Shown here: positions 17,876-26,893 of the stretch, one piece after another | How positions within the stretch are numbered: the first letter of the stretch is position 1 | Layout: each line of letters opens with the position of its first letter | Origin: Litorivita sp040371945 | Lineage (GTDB): Bacteria > Pseudomonadota > Alphaproteobacteria > Rhodobacterales > Rhodobacteraceae | Assembly (NCBI RefSeq): GCF_040371945.1 | Contig: NZ_BAABWS010000001.1 | Coordinates: 620,001-684,000, forward strand | DNA length: 64,000 bases | Reading direction: 5' to 3' | Notes under the pieces: model-generated | Seen by the model: only the letters and a program-made list of their open reading frames with translations | What the model was told of the DNA's origin: nothing | Database searches by the model: none | Position numbers and translations under genes: made by a program

Positions 17876-18241
17876 CGCGGCTCTAGGCGCGGCTCGGCCC
17901 GTCCCTGCCCCGCACCCGAACACCCGCCTCGGCCGCGCGCGTGCCGCTTGACCATAGATGTAGGGATCAACTGGCCGCGCCCGAACCCACGTCGCCAGAA
18001 CAAAAGGCCCGTCAACGATGCGAACCATATCGGCTTTTCGCTCGGCGCGCCCCAGATTCTGCAGATCGCTCAAAGGCGCGGTGGAGGACGCATCTGACCA
18101 TCACACACGCGATCCCCCCGACACCCCCAAGCGGAGGCGCGCGGATCGGACAACCCCTACGTTGCGATCGGACAAAGGGCCGTCGCCACCCGGGCACCAC
18201 ACAGGAACAATCCGACGTCTTTGAATTGCGAAGATGAAAAA
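17876..18241. other. Intergenic region, nothing recognised
   Basis: About 365 bp between the chemoreceptor stop and the tRNA-Thr gene. Short reading frames here lack start signals and coding character. No clear hairpin, repeat or promoter was found. Confidence 0.5.
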
Positions 18242-18317
18242 TGGTGCCCCCACACGGACTCGAACCGCGGACCTACTGATTACAAATCAGTTGCTCTACC
18301 AGCTGAGCTATAGGGGC
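18242..18317 (-). tRNA. tRNA-Thr (anticodon TGT)
   Basis: Complete 76-nt cloverleaf on the minus strand with encoded CCA (18242-18244). Acceptor GCCCCTA/TGGGGGC has one wobble; D arm GCTC/GAGC; anticodon stem ACTGA/TCAGT encloses TTTGTAA, giving TGT. It lies downstream of, and on the same strand as, the ABC permease gene. Confidence 0.97.
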
Positions 18318-18378
18318 TTGGGGGGTGATTTACTTGTCGTGCCTGCGGCTGGCAAGTCCCTTTTTCGCCAAAATGCCT

Positions 18379-20043
18379 CTAGCGGTTCGCGCGGGCCAGA
18401 AGTCCGACGGCGGCGAGGCCGACGAGGATCACGAGGATCGCGGCGGGGGCGGCTTCTCCGAGGTTTTCCAAGCTGGCCTGATCATGCACCCGCGTCGCCA
18501 AAGTGTCGTAGTTGAACGGGCGCAAAAGCAAGGTCGCGGGCAACTCCTTGACGCAATCGACAAAGACCAGCAGGAGCGCCGAGGCGACCGAGCCGCGGAT
18601 CAGCGGATAATAGACCTCGCGCAGGGTGGCGCCTTGGGTGCGGCCAAGGCTGCGCGCGGCCATCGGCAGGCTGGGCGAGACGCGCCCCATGGCGGCATCG
18701 GCGGCGCCTTGGGCGATGGCAAAGAAGCGCACCGAGTAGGCCAGCACCAGCGCAAAGGCCGATCCGGTCAGCACAAGGCCGATATCGGTGCCTGTCAGGG
18801 CCTCGATGGTATCGGCCAGCCGGTTGTCCATCGCCGCCAGCGGGATCAAGATGCCGACCCCGAGCACCGCGCCCGGCGCAGCATAGCCGATGGTCGTCAC
18901 CGGCAACAAAAGCCGTGGCAAGCGGCGCCCCGACAGGCGCACGCCGTAGACCATAAACACCCCCGCCAGCACCGTCAGCGAGGCCGCAACCGCACCGACA
19001 AACAGCGTATTGCGCAGCGCCGACAACAGCGCCGGATCCGCCCATCGTCCCGCATTTTCAAGCGCATGGGACAAAATCACCCAAGCCGGCAAGACAAAGC
19101 CCATCGCGAAGGGCAAAAGACAGGCCAGCATCGCCAAGATCCCCGCCCCGCCGGTGAGGCGGATTTTGCCCAACGGGCGGTGTTTGGAGGAGGTCGAGAA
19201 GAACCGGCTCTTGCGGCGCGAGGTCTTCTCCAGCCCGACCAGAGCCACGACCAAAATCAACACCACCGATGCGATTTGCGCCGCGCCGCCCGCGTTGTTG
19301 CCATCCAGCCAGACGCTGAAGATACCGGCGGTCAGGGTCTGCACGGCGAAGTAATCCACCGTGCCGAAATCATTGACCGTCTCCATCATCACAATCGCCA
19401 GACCCGCCGCAATCGCAGGGCGCGCCAAGGGCAAAGCCACGCGCCAGAACCGGCGCAAAGCGCTTTGGCCCAAGGACATGGCCACCTCTTCGCCGGTGGC
19501 CGATTGTTCGCGAAACGCCGCGCGCGCCAGAAGGTAGACGTAGGGGTAGAGCGAGACCGCCAGAACCACCACCGCCGCCCCGAGCGAGCGGATTTCGGGG
19601 AAGTAGTAATCGCGCGCCGATTGCCATCCGAACAGCGCCCGCAGGCCGCTTTGCACCGGCCCCGCATATTCGAGGAAATCCACCAAAGCATAGGCCCCCA
19701 CATAGGCAGGGATCGCCAAGGGCAGCAAAAGCAGCCATTCGAGCCAGCGCGACAATGGAAACTCGTAGCGCGCAATGAACCATGCGGCCCCCGTCCCCAC
19801 CGCGCCCGCCAAAAGCCCGACGCCAAGCATCAATTGCACCGTCGTCCACAAATAGCGCGGCAAGGTCGTGGCAAGCAGATGCGGCCAGATGTTTTCGGTC
19901 GGGTTGAGCGCGAGCCACAGCACCGATGCAATCGGCGCCAGAACCACCGCCGCAATGGCAAAAGCCCCCAGCGACCACGGGCTGGGCCGGTTGGGCAGGA
20001 TACGGCGGCCGAGACGCCGCGAAATAGATAGGGTTTTCATCAT
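18379..20043 (-). CDS. ABC transporter permease, iron(III)/thiamine type (FbpB-like)
   Basis: The 554-residue inner-membrane protein has two homologous permease halves of about six helices each, as in FbpB/SfuB/ThiP. Each half has an EAA-type loop (residues about 165-185, EEVAMSLGQSALRRFWRVALPLARPAI; and in the second half AARSLGRTQGATLREVYYPLI). Such fused permeases import Fe3+ with a binding protein and an ATPase. Neither partner gene is adjacent, so it is an orphan here. Start could be the second ATG at 20040. Confidence 0.85.
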   Translation of the reverse strand: MMKTLSISRRLGRRILPNRPSPWSLGAFAIAAVVLAPIASVLWLALNPTENIWPHLLATTLPRYLWTTVQLMLGVGLLAGAVGTGAAWFIARYEFPLSRWLEWLLLLPLAIPAYVGAYALVDFLEYAGPVQSGLRALFGWQSARDYYFPEIRSLGAAVVVLAVSLYPYVYLLARAAFREQSATGEEVAMSLGQSALRRFWRVALPLARPAIAAGLAIVMMETVNDFGTVDYFAVQTLTAGIFSVWLDGNNAGGAAQIASVVLILVVALVGLEKTSRRKSRFFSTSSKHRPLGKIRLTGGAGILAMLACLLPFAMGFVLPAWVILSHALENAGRWADPALLSALRNTLFVGAVAASLTVLAGVFMVYGVRLSGRRLPRLLLPVTTIGYAAPGAVLGVGILIPLAAMDNRLADTIEALTGTDIGLVLTGSAFALVLAYSVRFFAIAQGAADAAMGRVSPSLPMAARSLGRTQGATLREVYYPLIRGSVASALLLVFVDCVKELPATLLLRPFNYDTLATRVHDQASLENLGEAAPAAILVILVGLAAVGLLARANR

Positions 20044-20132
20044 TATCCCCTCCCTGCCCGAAACCGGTTTAACTGTCCAGAAAAGAGCGTATATTATCGT
20101 TCCGCAGACACACCAAACGGAACTGGCCCCCT

Positions 20133-21008
20133 ATGCAGCTCGTCATTCATGCAGGCGCACATTGCACCGATGAAAACAGGCTGGTGAAATGTTTGATCCG
20201 CAACGGTGAGGCGCTTGGCAAGATCGGCGTCGCGGCCCCCAAACCCAGCATGTATCGCAAGCTGTTGCGCGAAGCCAGTGCCGCCGTCCCCGCAGGGCGC
20301 GCCTCGACCGATGCGCGCGATATCTTGCTCGATGCCATCTTGGAAGACGAGGTCGCCACCCGCGTGGTCCTGTCCAACGACAATTTCTTTGGCGTGCCGA
20401 CCATGGCGGTTTCGGGCGGGGCGCTCTACCCCCATGCGGTGCGCAAGCTGGAGCGGTTGCAAACCCTGTTTGCGGGGGACGAGATGGAGCTTTTCCTCTC
20501 GATCCGCAATCCCGCGACGTTTTTGCCCGCGGTGTTCGAGCGGTCCAAAAACAAAGATTTCGCCCTGTTTCTCGAAGGTTCCGACCCGCGCACCCTGTTT
20601 TGGTCCGACCTGATCGGCGACATTCGCGAGGCCTTGCCCGACGTGCCGGTGACCGTGTGGTGCAACGAGGATACGCCGCTGATCTGGTCACAGATCGTGC
20701 GCGACATCAGCGGGCTGGAACCCAACCACAAGATCAAAGGCGGCTATGAAATTCTAAGCTCGATCATGAGCAAGGAGGGGCTGCAACGCTTTCGCGGCTA
20801 TCTCAAGGATCATCCCGATATGAACGAGATCCAGATCCGGCGGGTGATTTCGGCGTTCTTGGATAAGTTTGCCCGCGAGGAGGCGATCGAAGAAGAGGTC
20901 GACCTTCCCGGATTTGATGCGGCGCTTGTCGCGCAATTGACCGAGCAATACGAAGACGATCTCTTCGCCATCCAGCGTATTCCGGGTGTCGAGGTGATCT
21001 TGCCCTGA
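20133..21008 (+). CDS. Hypothetical protein, sulfotransferase-like N-terminus, 291 aa
   Basis: Not firmly recognised. The 291-residue soluble protein begins LVIHAGAHCTDENRLVKCL, which resembles the opening strand and loop of bacterial sulfotransferases (HIGxHKTGTTSLQ), but the PAPS-binding Lys-Thr-Gly-Thr-Thr residues are replaced. Later LFLSIRNPATFLPAVFERS resembles the sulfotransferase strand with a conserved Arg (xxRxP). It may be a degenerate or repurposed member of that fold. It is divergent from the ABC permease with an 89-bp gap. No partner gene is obvious. Confidence 0.6.
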   Translation: MQLVIHAGAHCTDENRLVKCLIRNGEALGKIGVAAPKPSMYRKLLREASAAVPAGRASTDARDILLDAILEDEVATRVVLSNDNFFGVPTMAVSGGALYPHAVRKLERLQTLFAGDEMELFLSIRNPATFLPAVFERSKNKDFALFLEGSDPRTLFWSDLIGDIREALPDVPVTVWCNEDTPLIWSQIVRDISGLEPNHKIKGGYEILSSIMSKEGLQRFRGYLKDHPDMNEIQIRRVISAFLDKFAREEAIEEEVDLPGFDAALVAQLTEQYEDDLFAIQRIPGVEVILP

Positions 21009-21114
21009 GGGGCAATATCTGGAGCCAAGATTTCGCCTTCGGCGAGGATATTTTCGGAACCTGCAAAGCGCGGGCGCGGTGATTTCACGCGAAGGTCAAG
21101 GCTTAAATGATTGA

Positions 21115-21143
21115 TAAAAAACAAAACGCGCCCGAAGGCGCGT
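21115..21143 (-). terminator. Terminator of gapR
   Basis: ACGCGCC/GGCGCGT stem (21126-21132, 21137-21143) with a CGAA loop; on the minus strand it is followed by TTTTGTTTTTT. Confidence 0.75.
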
Positions 21144-21171
21144 CTTTGAGATCATGCTGCGCGATGGGCGC

Positions 21172-21432
21172 TTAGCTCATGCCAAGCGCTTCTTTATACA
21201 TCTCCAGAACCGCTTCTTCTTCGGCGATATCGTCGGGCTCGCGTTTGCGCAGGGCAATGACCTTGCGCATGACTTTGGTGTCATATCCGCGCGATTTGGC
21301 TTCGGCCATCACTTCTTTTTGCTGCTCGGCGAGGTCTTTTTTCTCGGCATCGAGGCGTTCGATCCGCTCGATAAAGCTGCGCAACTCGTCGGCGGTGACG
21401 CGGTAGCTGGCGTCGGAATTCATGTCATTCAT
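21172..21432 (-). CDS. gapR: GapR family DNA-binding protein (DUF2312)
   Basis: The 86-residue protein is almost entirely helical, with the DUF2312 core (VTADELRSFIERIERLDAEK, then KDLAEQQKEVMAEAKSRGYD and KVIALRKREPDDIAEEEAV). In Caulobacter GapR encircles overtwisted DNA ahead of replication and transcription and stimulates topoisomerases. The start at 21432 (MNDMNSDASYRV) was chosen because the domain begins there; the upstream in-frame extension to 21615 lacks family similarity. A terminator follows. Confidence 0.93.
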   Translation of the reverse strand: MNDMNSDASYRVTADELRSFIERIERLDAEKKDLAEQQKEVMAEAKSRGYDTKVMRKVIALRKREPDDIAEEEAVLEMYKEALGMS

Positions 21433-21605
21433 ATCGGGGACTCCGTCAGGTTCGGCCGGTTTAAGCACCTTCAGTAGCGGCGCGCGCATGGCCCCGCAAG
21501 AGCCCGCTTGCCGCAATCGGGGATTTTCGCCCCCCGCGCCTTGCAACCGCGCGGGGCATGGATTACCGCAGGCGCATCGAGGCAGGAAAACGAAAGGCGC
21601 GCAGT

Positions 21606-21821
21606 ATGGAAGCATTGATCTGGATCGGAGCGCTGATATCGCTTGTCGGCTTGGCGGGGCTTTTGATCAGCATCTTTCGCGTCAGCGCCTCGCGCCGTGC
21701 CAACCTTGATGACGAGGCGCTGCGCGCCGCGATCCAGCGGGTCATCCCGCTCAATCTCGGCTCGCTGTTCTTGTCGGTGATCGGCCTGATGATGGTGGTG
21801 ATCGGGATTTTTCTGGGCTGA
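21606..21821 (+). CDS. Small two-helix membrane protein, 71 aa
   Basis: No known family recognised. Residues 3-23 and about 51-70 are hydrophobic helices, joined by a charged segment (RVSASRRANLDDEALRAAIQ). The start at 21606 places the first helix at the N-terminus. It is divergent from gapR and convergent with the FadJ-like gene, whose stop is 15 bp away. Confidence 0.65.
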   Translation: MEALIWIGALISLVGLAGLLISIFRVSASRRANLDDEALRAAIQRVIPLNLGSLFLSVIGLMMVVIGIFLG

Positions 21822-21836
21822 TCCTGCGGTGCGGGC

Positions 21837-23924
21837 CTAACCGAAGCGGCGCCCGTTTTTCACCATATCCACCAACAGATCGCAGGGCGTCCAGAACCGC
21901 TTTGCCCGCTCGGTGAGTGCCGCTTTGCCATAGCGGCGGATGTCGGCCGCGCGCGTGTAAACGCCGTCTTGATTGGCGCGGTGCAATGGCCCGCCCAAGG
22001 CGCGCGGGTAGCCCAAAGCCTGCACAGCCGCCACATCGATATCGCCCGCATGACGCGCCGCGCCGCTTTCCAGCAGCCGCGCGGCCTGCTGCACGAGCCC
22101 CGCCTCAAAGCGGCGAAGGATATCCGCCGCGGGCATCTGGACCGGCGCGCCGCCCGTTTGGGCCAAAAGCGCCTCATGCAACTCGCGCACCACTTGGTCG
22201 GGCTTTGCAGCGCCGCTGCTGTAGTCATAAAAGCCTGCGCCGCTTTCGCGTCCCAACCGCTCGGCCGCGATCAGCGTGTTTTGCAAGGGGCTGACCGCCT
22301 CGCCCGCTTCGCCCTCGGGGGCGTGCGCTTCGGCCAGATGCGCCGATGCGCGCAGGCCCATCGCGTCGATGCCGCGATAGATGCCTTGCCCCGCGCGCGC
22401 CCCGCGCAGCGCATCATCGACGGCATAGGGCGTCACGCCAAGGCCAAGCAATTCGTCCCCCACCTGCCGCATCGCAAGCAGCAGCGCTTGGCTCAGGGCC
22501 AGATCGCCCTGCGCGCCCACGGCGATTTTACGCATTTTGCGCAAGAGCGCGGCGGCGGCGGCGGTGGCCAGCGCGCCGGTGGAGGGCGCGGATAGGATCT
22601 CGCCCATGGCGGCCAGATGCGGCGGGCGGGCAAAATGCAGCCCCACGACATCGCCAGCGCGCGGGCCTGCGGCCTCAAGCAGGTCTGGCGACAATTGCCC
22701 CAGCACCAAAATCGCACGTTCGGGCGGCATATATTGCGTCGCCGCACGCAGCCCCGCGCCGCCCGTCTCGCCCTGCGCCAGCACAAGCACGACCGCATCC
22801 GCAGCCCGCATCACCGCCAGATCATCCGAGATTTTGAGCCGCTCCAGCCGCGCGCGCCGCGCGTCGCCGCCAAGCCGCCCGTTTTGTTCGGCGTTTGCAT
22901 AAATCTGCGCGATCAAACCGCCGGTTTGTTGCGCCTGCGCCGCTGCGCCGACCGGATCGATCAACACCACTTGCAGCCCCGCATCGAGCGCCGCAATCGA
23001 CAGGCCCGCCGCTGCCGCGCCGCGCCCCACCACCGCGAGGGTCGACAGATCGGGTAAAGGCGCATCGGTGAGATGGCGCGGCGCACGGCGCTCGGCAGCA
23101 TAAAGATGGCGCAGGCTGGATGAGCGCGTGCCGCCCACCAGGTCGTCGAAATAGCTCGCTTCAAACTCCAGCGCTGCTTCGGACGGCAAAAGCTGCGCTG
23201 CCTCGACCGATGCGATCAAGGCCTCGGCGGCGGGATCGTCCTCCTCACCCAGCGCGCCAAAACCCTCGCGCGCGGCCTGAACGGCGGCGATATAGCTTGC
23301 CGGATCGGCAAGTCCGTCGAGACGCTCGCGCGCGGCCACGCGCCCCGCATCACCGGCCAAGGCAGTGGCGCAGGCGATGGCTGCGGCCAAAGCGTCATCT
23401 TGCGCCACCTCGTCCAAAAACGGCGCGGCGGCAGGGTCTTGTGCGCCAATGACCCGCCCCGAAAGCAACAAATCAAGCGCCGCCCCCGCCCCCGCCAGCC
23501 GCGCGGCGCGCATTGCCCCGCCCGATCCGGTCGGCAAGCCGAGCACCACATCGGGCAATCCGATCCGCGCATCCGGCGCGGCAATGCGCGCCTGCGCCGC
23601 AAGGGCCAATTCGAACGCCGGTCCCAAAACGCGCCCCTGCAAGAGGGCGACGACGGGTTTGGGGCTATCCTCGACGGCGCGGCATACCTCGGCCAGCCAA
23701 GGATCGGCGCGCGGGTGGTCATATTCGGACAGATCGATACCGCCGCTGAATTGCCCGCCTGCGCCTTGCAAGACAATCGCCCGCGCCTGCGGATCGGCCA
23801 ACGCATGTTCCAGCCCCAGCTTCACCCCTTTGCGCACGCCGCGCGACAAGGCGTTGACCGGCGGATTTTGGATCGTCAGAACCGCAACCCCATCGCGGCA
23901 TTGATAGGACAACAGACCCGACAT
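21837..23924 (-). CDS. Enoyl-CoA hydratase / 3-hydroxyacyl-CoA dehydrogenase fusion (FadJ/FadB-like)
   Basis: Fusion for the middle steps of fatty-acid beta-oxidation: hydratase/isomerase domain at about 1-190, NAD-binding 3-hydroxyacyl-CoA dehydrogenase domain at about 290-465, and C-terminal helical dehydrogenase domains to residue 695. The hydratase part keeps GPAFELALAAQARIAAPDA, with the first catalytic Glu, but has Asp in LPDVVLGLPTGSGG where the second catalytic Glu is usual. The dinucleotide loop reads VVGRGAAAAGLSIAALDAG instead of GxGxxG. These changes suggest a divergent paralogue. No thiolase gene is adjacent, unlike in fadBA operons. Confidence 0.8.
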   Translation of the reverse strand: MSGLLSYQCRDGVAVLTIQNPPVNALSRGVRKGVKLGLEHALADPQARAIVLQGAGGQFSGGIDLSEYDHPRADPWLAEVCRAVEDSPKPVVALLQGRVLGPAFELALAAQARIAAPDARIGLPDVVLGLPTGSGGAMRAARLAGAGAALDLLLSGRVIGAQDPAAAPFLDEVAQDDALAAAIACATALAGDAGRVAARERLDGLADPASYIAAVQAAREGFGALGEEDDPAAEALIASVEAAQLLPSEAALEFEASYFDDLVGGTRSSSLRHLYAAERRAPRHLTDAPLPDLSTLAVVGRGAAAAGLSIAALDAGLQVVLIDPVGAAAQAQQTGGLIAQIYANAEQNGRLGGDARRARLERLKISDDLAVMRAADAVVLVLAQGETGGAGLRAATQYMPPERAILVLGQLSPDLLEAAGPRAGDVVGLHFARPPHLAAMGEILSAPSTGALATAAAAALLRKMRKIAVGAQGDLALSQALLLAMRQVGDELLGLGVTPYAVDDALRGARAGQGIYRGIDAMGLRASAHLAEAHAPEGEAGEAVSPLQNTLIAAERLGRESGAGFYDYSSGAAKPDQVVRELHEALLAQTGGAPVQMPAADILRRFEAGLVQQAARLLESGAARHAGDIDVAAVQALGYPRALGGPLHRANQDGVYTRAADIRRYGKAALTERAKRFWTPCDLLVDMVKNGRRFG

Positions 23925-24111
23925 TTTCCCTCCTGACCGGCGGCGCGTTCTCGCGCGCGTTGCAATGTAAAGCGCGCGCGCCGTCCTGCCGCCGCTTTTG
24001 CAGCGCGTTCAACCCGTGTTTTGCAAAGTCTACGCAGCGTGCAGCGCAACGCAAGCACGCGCGGCGGCGCGCCGGACGATCACCGGCGAAGGGAATCGTT
24101 AATGCAACAGT

Positions 24112-24151
24112 TTACAAGAAAAAGACCTTGGCACGCGGCGGTGCCAAGGTC
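24112..24151 (-). terminator. Intrinsic terminator
   Basis: Perfect 11-bp stem (24124-24134 with 24141-24151), six-base loop, followed on the minus strand by TTTTTC. It lies 52 bp downstream of the 71-aa gene at 24204. Confidence 0.8.
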
Positions 24152-24203
24152 CGGTGATCTGGCCCAGAGGTCCGCCGCAGTCATGGCCGCAGACCCATCG
24201 CGC

Positions 24204-24419
24204 CTAGACCGGAAGATTGTCGAATTGCGCCTCGACGGCCTCATCGGTCAATTCGCAATCGATATGGCTTAGGTGTGCGGGCACCGGAACGCCGTGGCGC
24301 TTCATTTCAAGAACCAATGCATGCACCTTTTGTTGCAACGCCACGCGGGTCTTACCATCGGCCGCTGCGACCGCGGCTTCCAGTGCTTCGATCTGGCCTT
24401 CAAAAGACGGGGTCTTCAT
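24204..24419 (-). CDS. Small hypothetical protein, 71 aa
   Basis: No function recognised. The 71-residue acidic protein is predicted helical (SFEGQIEALEAAVAAADGKT), with HGVPVPAHLSHIDCELTDEAVEAQF near the end. The SD-like AGGAGAG (minus strand, 24425-24431) supports the start at 24419. It follows the DksA-like gene by 125 bp on the same strand and is closed by a strong terminator, which supports it as a real gene. Confidence 0.7.
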   Translation of the reverse strand: MKTPSFEGQIEALEAAVAAADGKTRVALQQKVHALVLEMKRHGVPVPAHLSHIDCELTDEAVEAQFDNLPV

Positions 24420-24544
24420 GGGTCTCTCCTCCTTTGGTGTGGCTCGGGCAGAAAAGCCGGTGAATTGATACTGCCATTCGGGTCTTGGGTCGTGTCGGAG
24501 GGCCAGCCCGCCTTGCGCGGCGCCGTTAGTGCAAAGCCTCGGCC

Positions 24545-24862
24545 CTAGGCCGCGCAGCTCTTGCAAAAGGGCGTGTCGGGCAACACCTCCAAGCGCGCCG
24601 CTGAAATCTCTCCTCCGCAGCGCACGCAATCACCGTAAGTGCCCTCGCGCAGACGTTGCAAGGCCGCTTTGATCCGCGCAATTTCGTGCAAACCCGCCTC
24701 GCCCAGCCCTTCGAGGACCTCGTCGCCCTCGCGCTCGAGAGCCATTTCATCCCAATCCTTGGAATGCGGCGCCTCCAATTCGGCCTCGATATCATGAAGC
24801 CGCCCGTCCAGTTCCTTGAGCCTTGCGAGCAATTTTGTCTGGGCTGCGTTAAAACGTGTCAT
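24545..24862 (-). CDS. DksA/TraR-type zinc-finger protein
   Basis: The 105-residue protein has an N-terminal helical hairpin (about 5-70) and a C-terminal four-cysteine zinc finger CVRCGGEISAARLEV..CKSC (CX2C-X17-CX2C). This is the fold of DksA/TraR proteins, which enter the RNA polymerase secondary channel. It is shorter than E. coli DksA (151 aa), nearer to the alphaproteobacterial short homologues. Aspartates at the coiled-coil tip (HSKDWDEMALE) are compatible with activity. Confidence 0.88.
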   Translation of the reverse strand: MTRFNAAQTKLLARLKELDGRLHDIEAELEAPHSKDWDEMALEREGDEVLEGLGEAGLHEIARIKAALQRLREGTYGDCVRCGGEISAARLEVLPDTPFCKSCAA

Positions 24863-24945
24863 GCCTTGGTCTCCCTAAACTTTACTCGATTTTATCCGCT
24901 CTGGCGCGCAGAAACTTTGACCCATATCAACCGCCCCCTTGCAAC

Positions 24946-24975
24946 ACATGCAAATTATGTTATATGTTTTCCAAA
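24946..24975 (+). promoter_or_regulatory. Candidate ArsR/BigR-type operator upstream of blh
   Basis: ACAT-N7-ATGT inverted repeat at 24946-24960 lying 30 bp before the blh start. CAAATTATGTT (24951-24961) differs at one position from CAGATTATGTT in the soxV-soxS intergenic operator candidate. Blh-type operons are often repressed by persulfide-sensing ArsR proteins, so shared control with the sox locus is possible. Not a match to the ATTC-N8-GAAT motif. Confidence 0.3.
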
Positions 24976-24989
24976 CCAGAGGATTACAC

Positions 24990-25853
24990 ATGAAACCTGA
25001 CGTAAAAGCTTTCTTCGACGAGGCCACAAACACCATTTCCTATGTGGTAAAGGACCCCACGGGCAGCGCCTGCGCCATCGTCGACAGCGTGCTCGATTTT
25101 GACTACTCCTCAGGGCGCACCGATACGCGGTCGGCCGATGCGATCATCGCCCATGTCGAGGCCGAAGGGCTTGACGTGCAGTGGCTACTCGAAAGCCATG
25201 TGCATGCCGACCACCTCTCGGCGGCGCCCTATTTGCAAGAGCGCCTCGGCGGCAAGATCGGCATCGGCGACCGCATCACCATCGTGCAAGACACCTTTGG
25301 CAAGGTTTTTAACGAAGGCACAGAATTTCAGCGTGACGGCTCACAATTTGACCGACTTTTTGTCGAAGGCGACAGCTTTCACATCGGTCAGCTGCGCGGC
25401 GATGTGCTCCATACGCCGGGCCACACGCCTGCCTGCCTGACCTATGTGGTGGGCGATGCGGCCTTTGTCGGCGATACGCTCTTCATGCCCGACTTTGGCA
25501 CCGCGCGTTGCGATTTCCCTGGCGGCTCGTCGGAGACGCTGTTCAACTCGGTGCAAAAAATCCTCGCCCTGCCGGACGAGACCCGCATCTTTGTCGGTCA
25601 CGACTATAAGGCGCCCGGCCGTGAGGATTACGCATGGGAGACCACCGTGGGCGAGCAAAAAGCCGCCAATATCCACGTTGGCGCGGGCAAGAGCAAAGAT
25701 GATTTCGTCAAAATGCGCGACGCGCGCGATGCCACTTTGGCCATGCCCAAGCTGATCATCCCCTCGCTGCAGGTGAACATGCGGGCGGGCAACATGCCCG
25801 AGCCGGATGAAAAGGGCGATGTCTTCCTCAAGGTGCCGGTCAACAAAATCTGA
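24990..25853 (+). CDS. blh: Blh/ETHE1-type persulfide dioxygenase (metallo-beta-lactamase fold)
   Basis: The 287-residue protein has the MBL metal site HVHADHLS (near residue 68) and the ETHE1/Blh signatures LHTPGHTPACLTYVVGDAAFVGDTLF and RIFVGHDY. Members oxidise glutathione persulfide to sulfite using one Fe(II). The start at 24990 matches the family N-terminus (MKPDVKAFFDEATNTISYVV) and follows AGAGG. It heads a rightward operon with two YeeE/YedE half-transporters and a TIGR01244 protein, the arrangement found in bigR/blh sulfide-detoxification operons. No regulator is in this operon. Confidence 0.88.
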   Translation: MKPDVKAFFDEATNTISYVVKDPTGSACAIVDSVLDFDYSSGRTDTRSADAIIAHVEAEGLDVQWLLESHVHADHLSAAPYLQERLGGKIGIGDRITIVQDTFGKVFNEGTEFQRDGSQFDRLFVEGDSFHIGQLRGDVLHTPGHTPACLTYVVGDAAFVGDTLFMPDFGTARCDFPGGSSETLFNSVQKILALPDETRIFVGHDYKAPGREDYAWETTVGEQKAANIHVGAGKSKDDFVKMRDARDATLAMPKLIIPSLQVNMRAGNMPEPDEKGDVFLKVPVNKI

Positions 25854-26027
25854 CCCACTTGCGAGAGGGAGCGTGGCGACTTATCTCACGGCTCCCGCCC
25901 ATCGCGGCGCGGCCCCTTGAGCGCCGGCCTGCCTTGCCGCGCGGCTGCGAACCCGCAAGCAAGGCCCATCGACATTTGCCGCGCCAACAACACGCGCGGC
26001 CATGGAAACTGACAAAGGAAACGCGAC

Positions 26028-26453
26028 ATGGAAATGGATTGGATCTGGGGGCTGGCGGGCGGCCTGCTCATCGGACTGGGCGGGGCGACCTACCTTTTGG
26101 GCAATGGCCGCATCATGGGGGCCAGCGGCATTATCGGCGGTTTGGTCGATAAATCGGGCTGGTCCACCGGCAAGGAACGCATCGCCTTTCTCGCAGGGGT
26201 CTTCCTCATGCCGATGCTGCTGATGCCGTTCTATTCGGGCGTTGACACCCATGTGACCGGAAACCTTGTCGTGCTGATCGCGGCGGGGCTTTTGGTGGGC
26301 GTCGGCACGCGCATCGCCAATGGCTGCACCTCGGGCCACGGGGTGTGTGGCATTTCGCGGTTTTCCTTGCGCGGCATGACGGCCACCGTTTTCTACATCC
26401 TCGCAGGCGGGCTGTCCGTCGTGTTCTTTCGCCACATCTTGGGAGTGATCTGA
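26028..26453 (+). CDS. YeeE/YedE family half-transporter, PmpA-like
   Basis: The 141-residue membrane protein with about four helices carries the signature GCTSGHGVCGISRFS of the YeeE/YedE family, whose members move thiosulfate or other sulfur species through a cysteine-lined path. It is half the length of E. coli YeeE, and its stop overlaps the start of the second half-protein (TGATG), so the two probably form one transporter. It is the second gene of the blh operon. Confidence 0.87.
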   Translation: MEMDWIWGLAGGLLIGLGGATYLLGNGRIMGASGIIGGLVDKSGWSTGKERIAFLAGVFLMPMLLMPFYSGVDTHVTGNLVVLIAAGLLVGVGTRIANGCTSGHGVCGISRFSLRGMTATVFYILAGGLSVVFFRHILGVI

Positions 26454-26884
26454 TGCATATCTTGATAGCCCTGATCGCAGGGGGCCTGTTCGGCTCCGGT
26501 CTTTTCATCTCGGGCATGACCGACACCACCAAGGTGCAAGGCTGGCTTGACGTCTTTGGCGCTTGGGATCCGACGCTGGCCTTTGTCATGGGCGGGGCGA
26601 TCCTGCCGATGATGATCGCATGGCGCCTGACCCGCAATGCGCGCCCGATCGCAGGGGGCAGCTTCCCGCCCGCGCCGATTGCGCAGGTCGATCGCAACCT
26701 CGCGTTTGGATCGGTGCTCTTCGGGGTGGGCTGGGGGCTTGCGGGCCTGTGCCCTGGTCCGGCGATTGCCTCGCTGAGCTATAACGGCATTGAGGGCGTG
26801 GTCTTTGTCGGGGCGATGCTGGGCGGTATGGCGCTTGCGCCGATGCTGCGCGCGCGTCTGGACAGGATCGCCGTTGCGGCCTAA
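26453..26884 (+). CDS. YeeE/YedE family half-transporter, PmpB-like (DUF6691)
   Basis: The 143-residue membrane protein has about four helices and the motif GLAGLCPGPAIASLSYNG, corresponding to the second sulfur-conducting motif of YeeE. The start at 26453 overlaps the stop of the preceding gene, indicating coupled translation. It probably pairs with the PmpA-like subunit to transport a reduced sulfur compound linked to the persulfide dioxygenase. Confidence 0.86.
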   Translation: MHILIALIAGGLFGSGLFISGMTDTTKVQGWLDVFGAWDPTLAFVMGGAILPMMIAWRLTRNARPIAGGSFPPAPIAQVDRNLAFGSVLFGVGWGLAGLCPGPAIASLSYNGIEGVVFVGAMLGGMALAPMLRARLDRIAVAA

Positions 26885-26893
26885 AGCAAAGAT

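Noticed and set aside
16061..18317. tRNA genes as integration sites of a mobile element
   Set aside because: No integrase, no direct repeat of a tRNA 3' end and no change in gene content next to either tRNA.
18325..20031. 568-codon plus-strand frame opposite the ABC permease
   Set aside because: Arg/Gln/His-rich shadow; the minus strand encodes a clear 12-helix permease.
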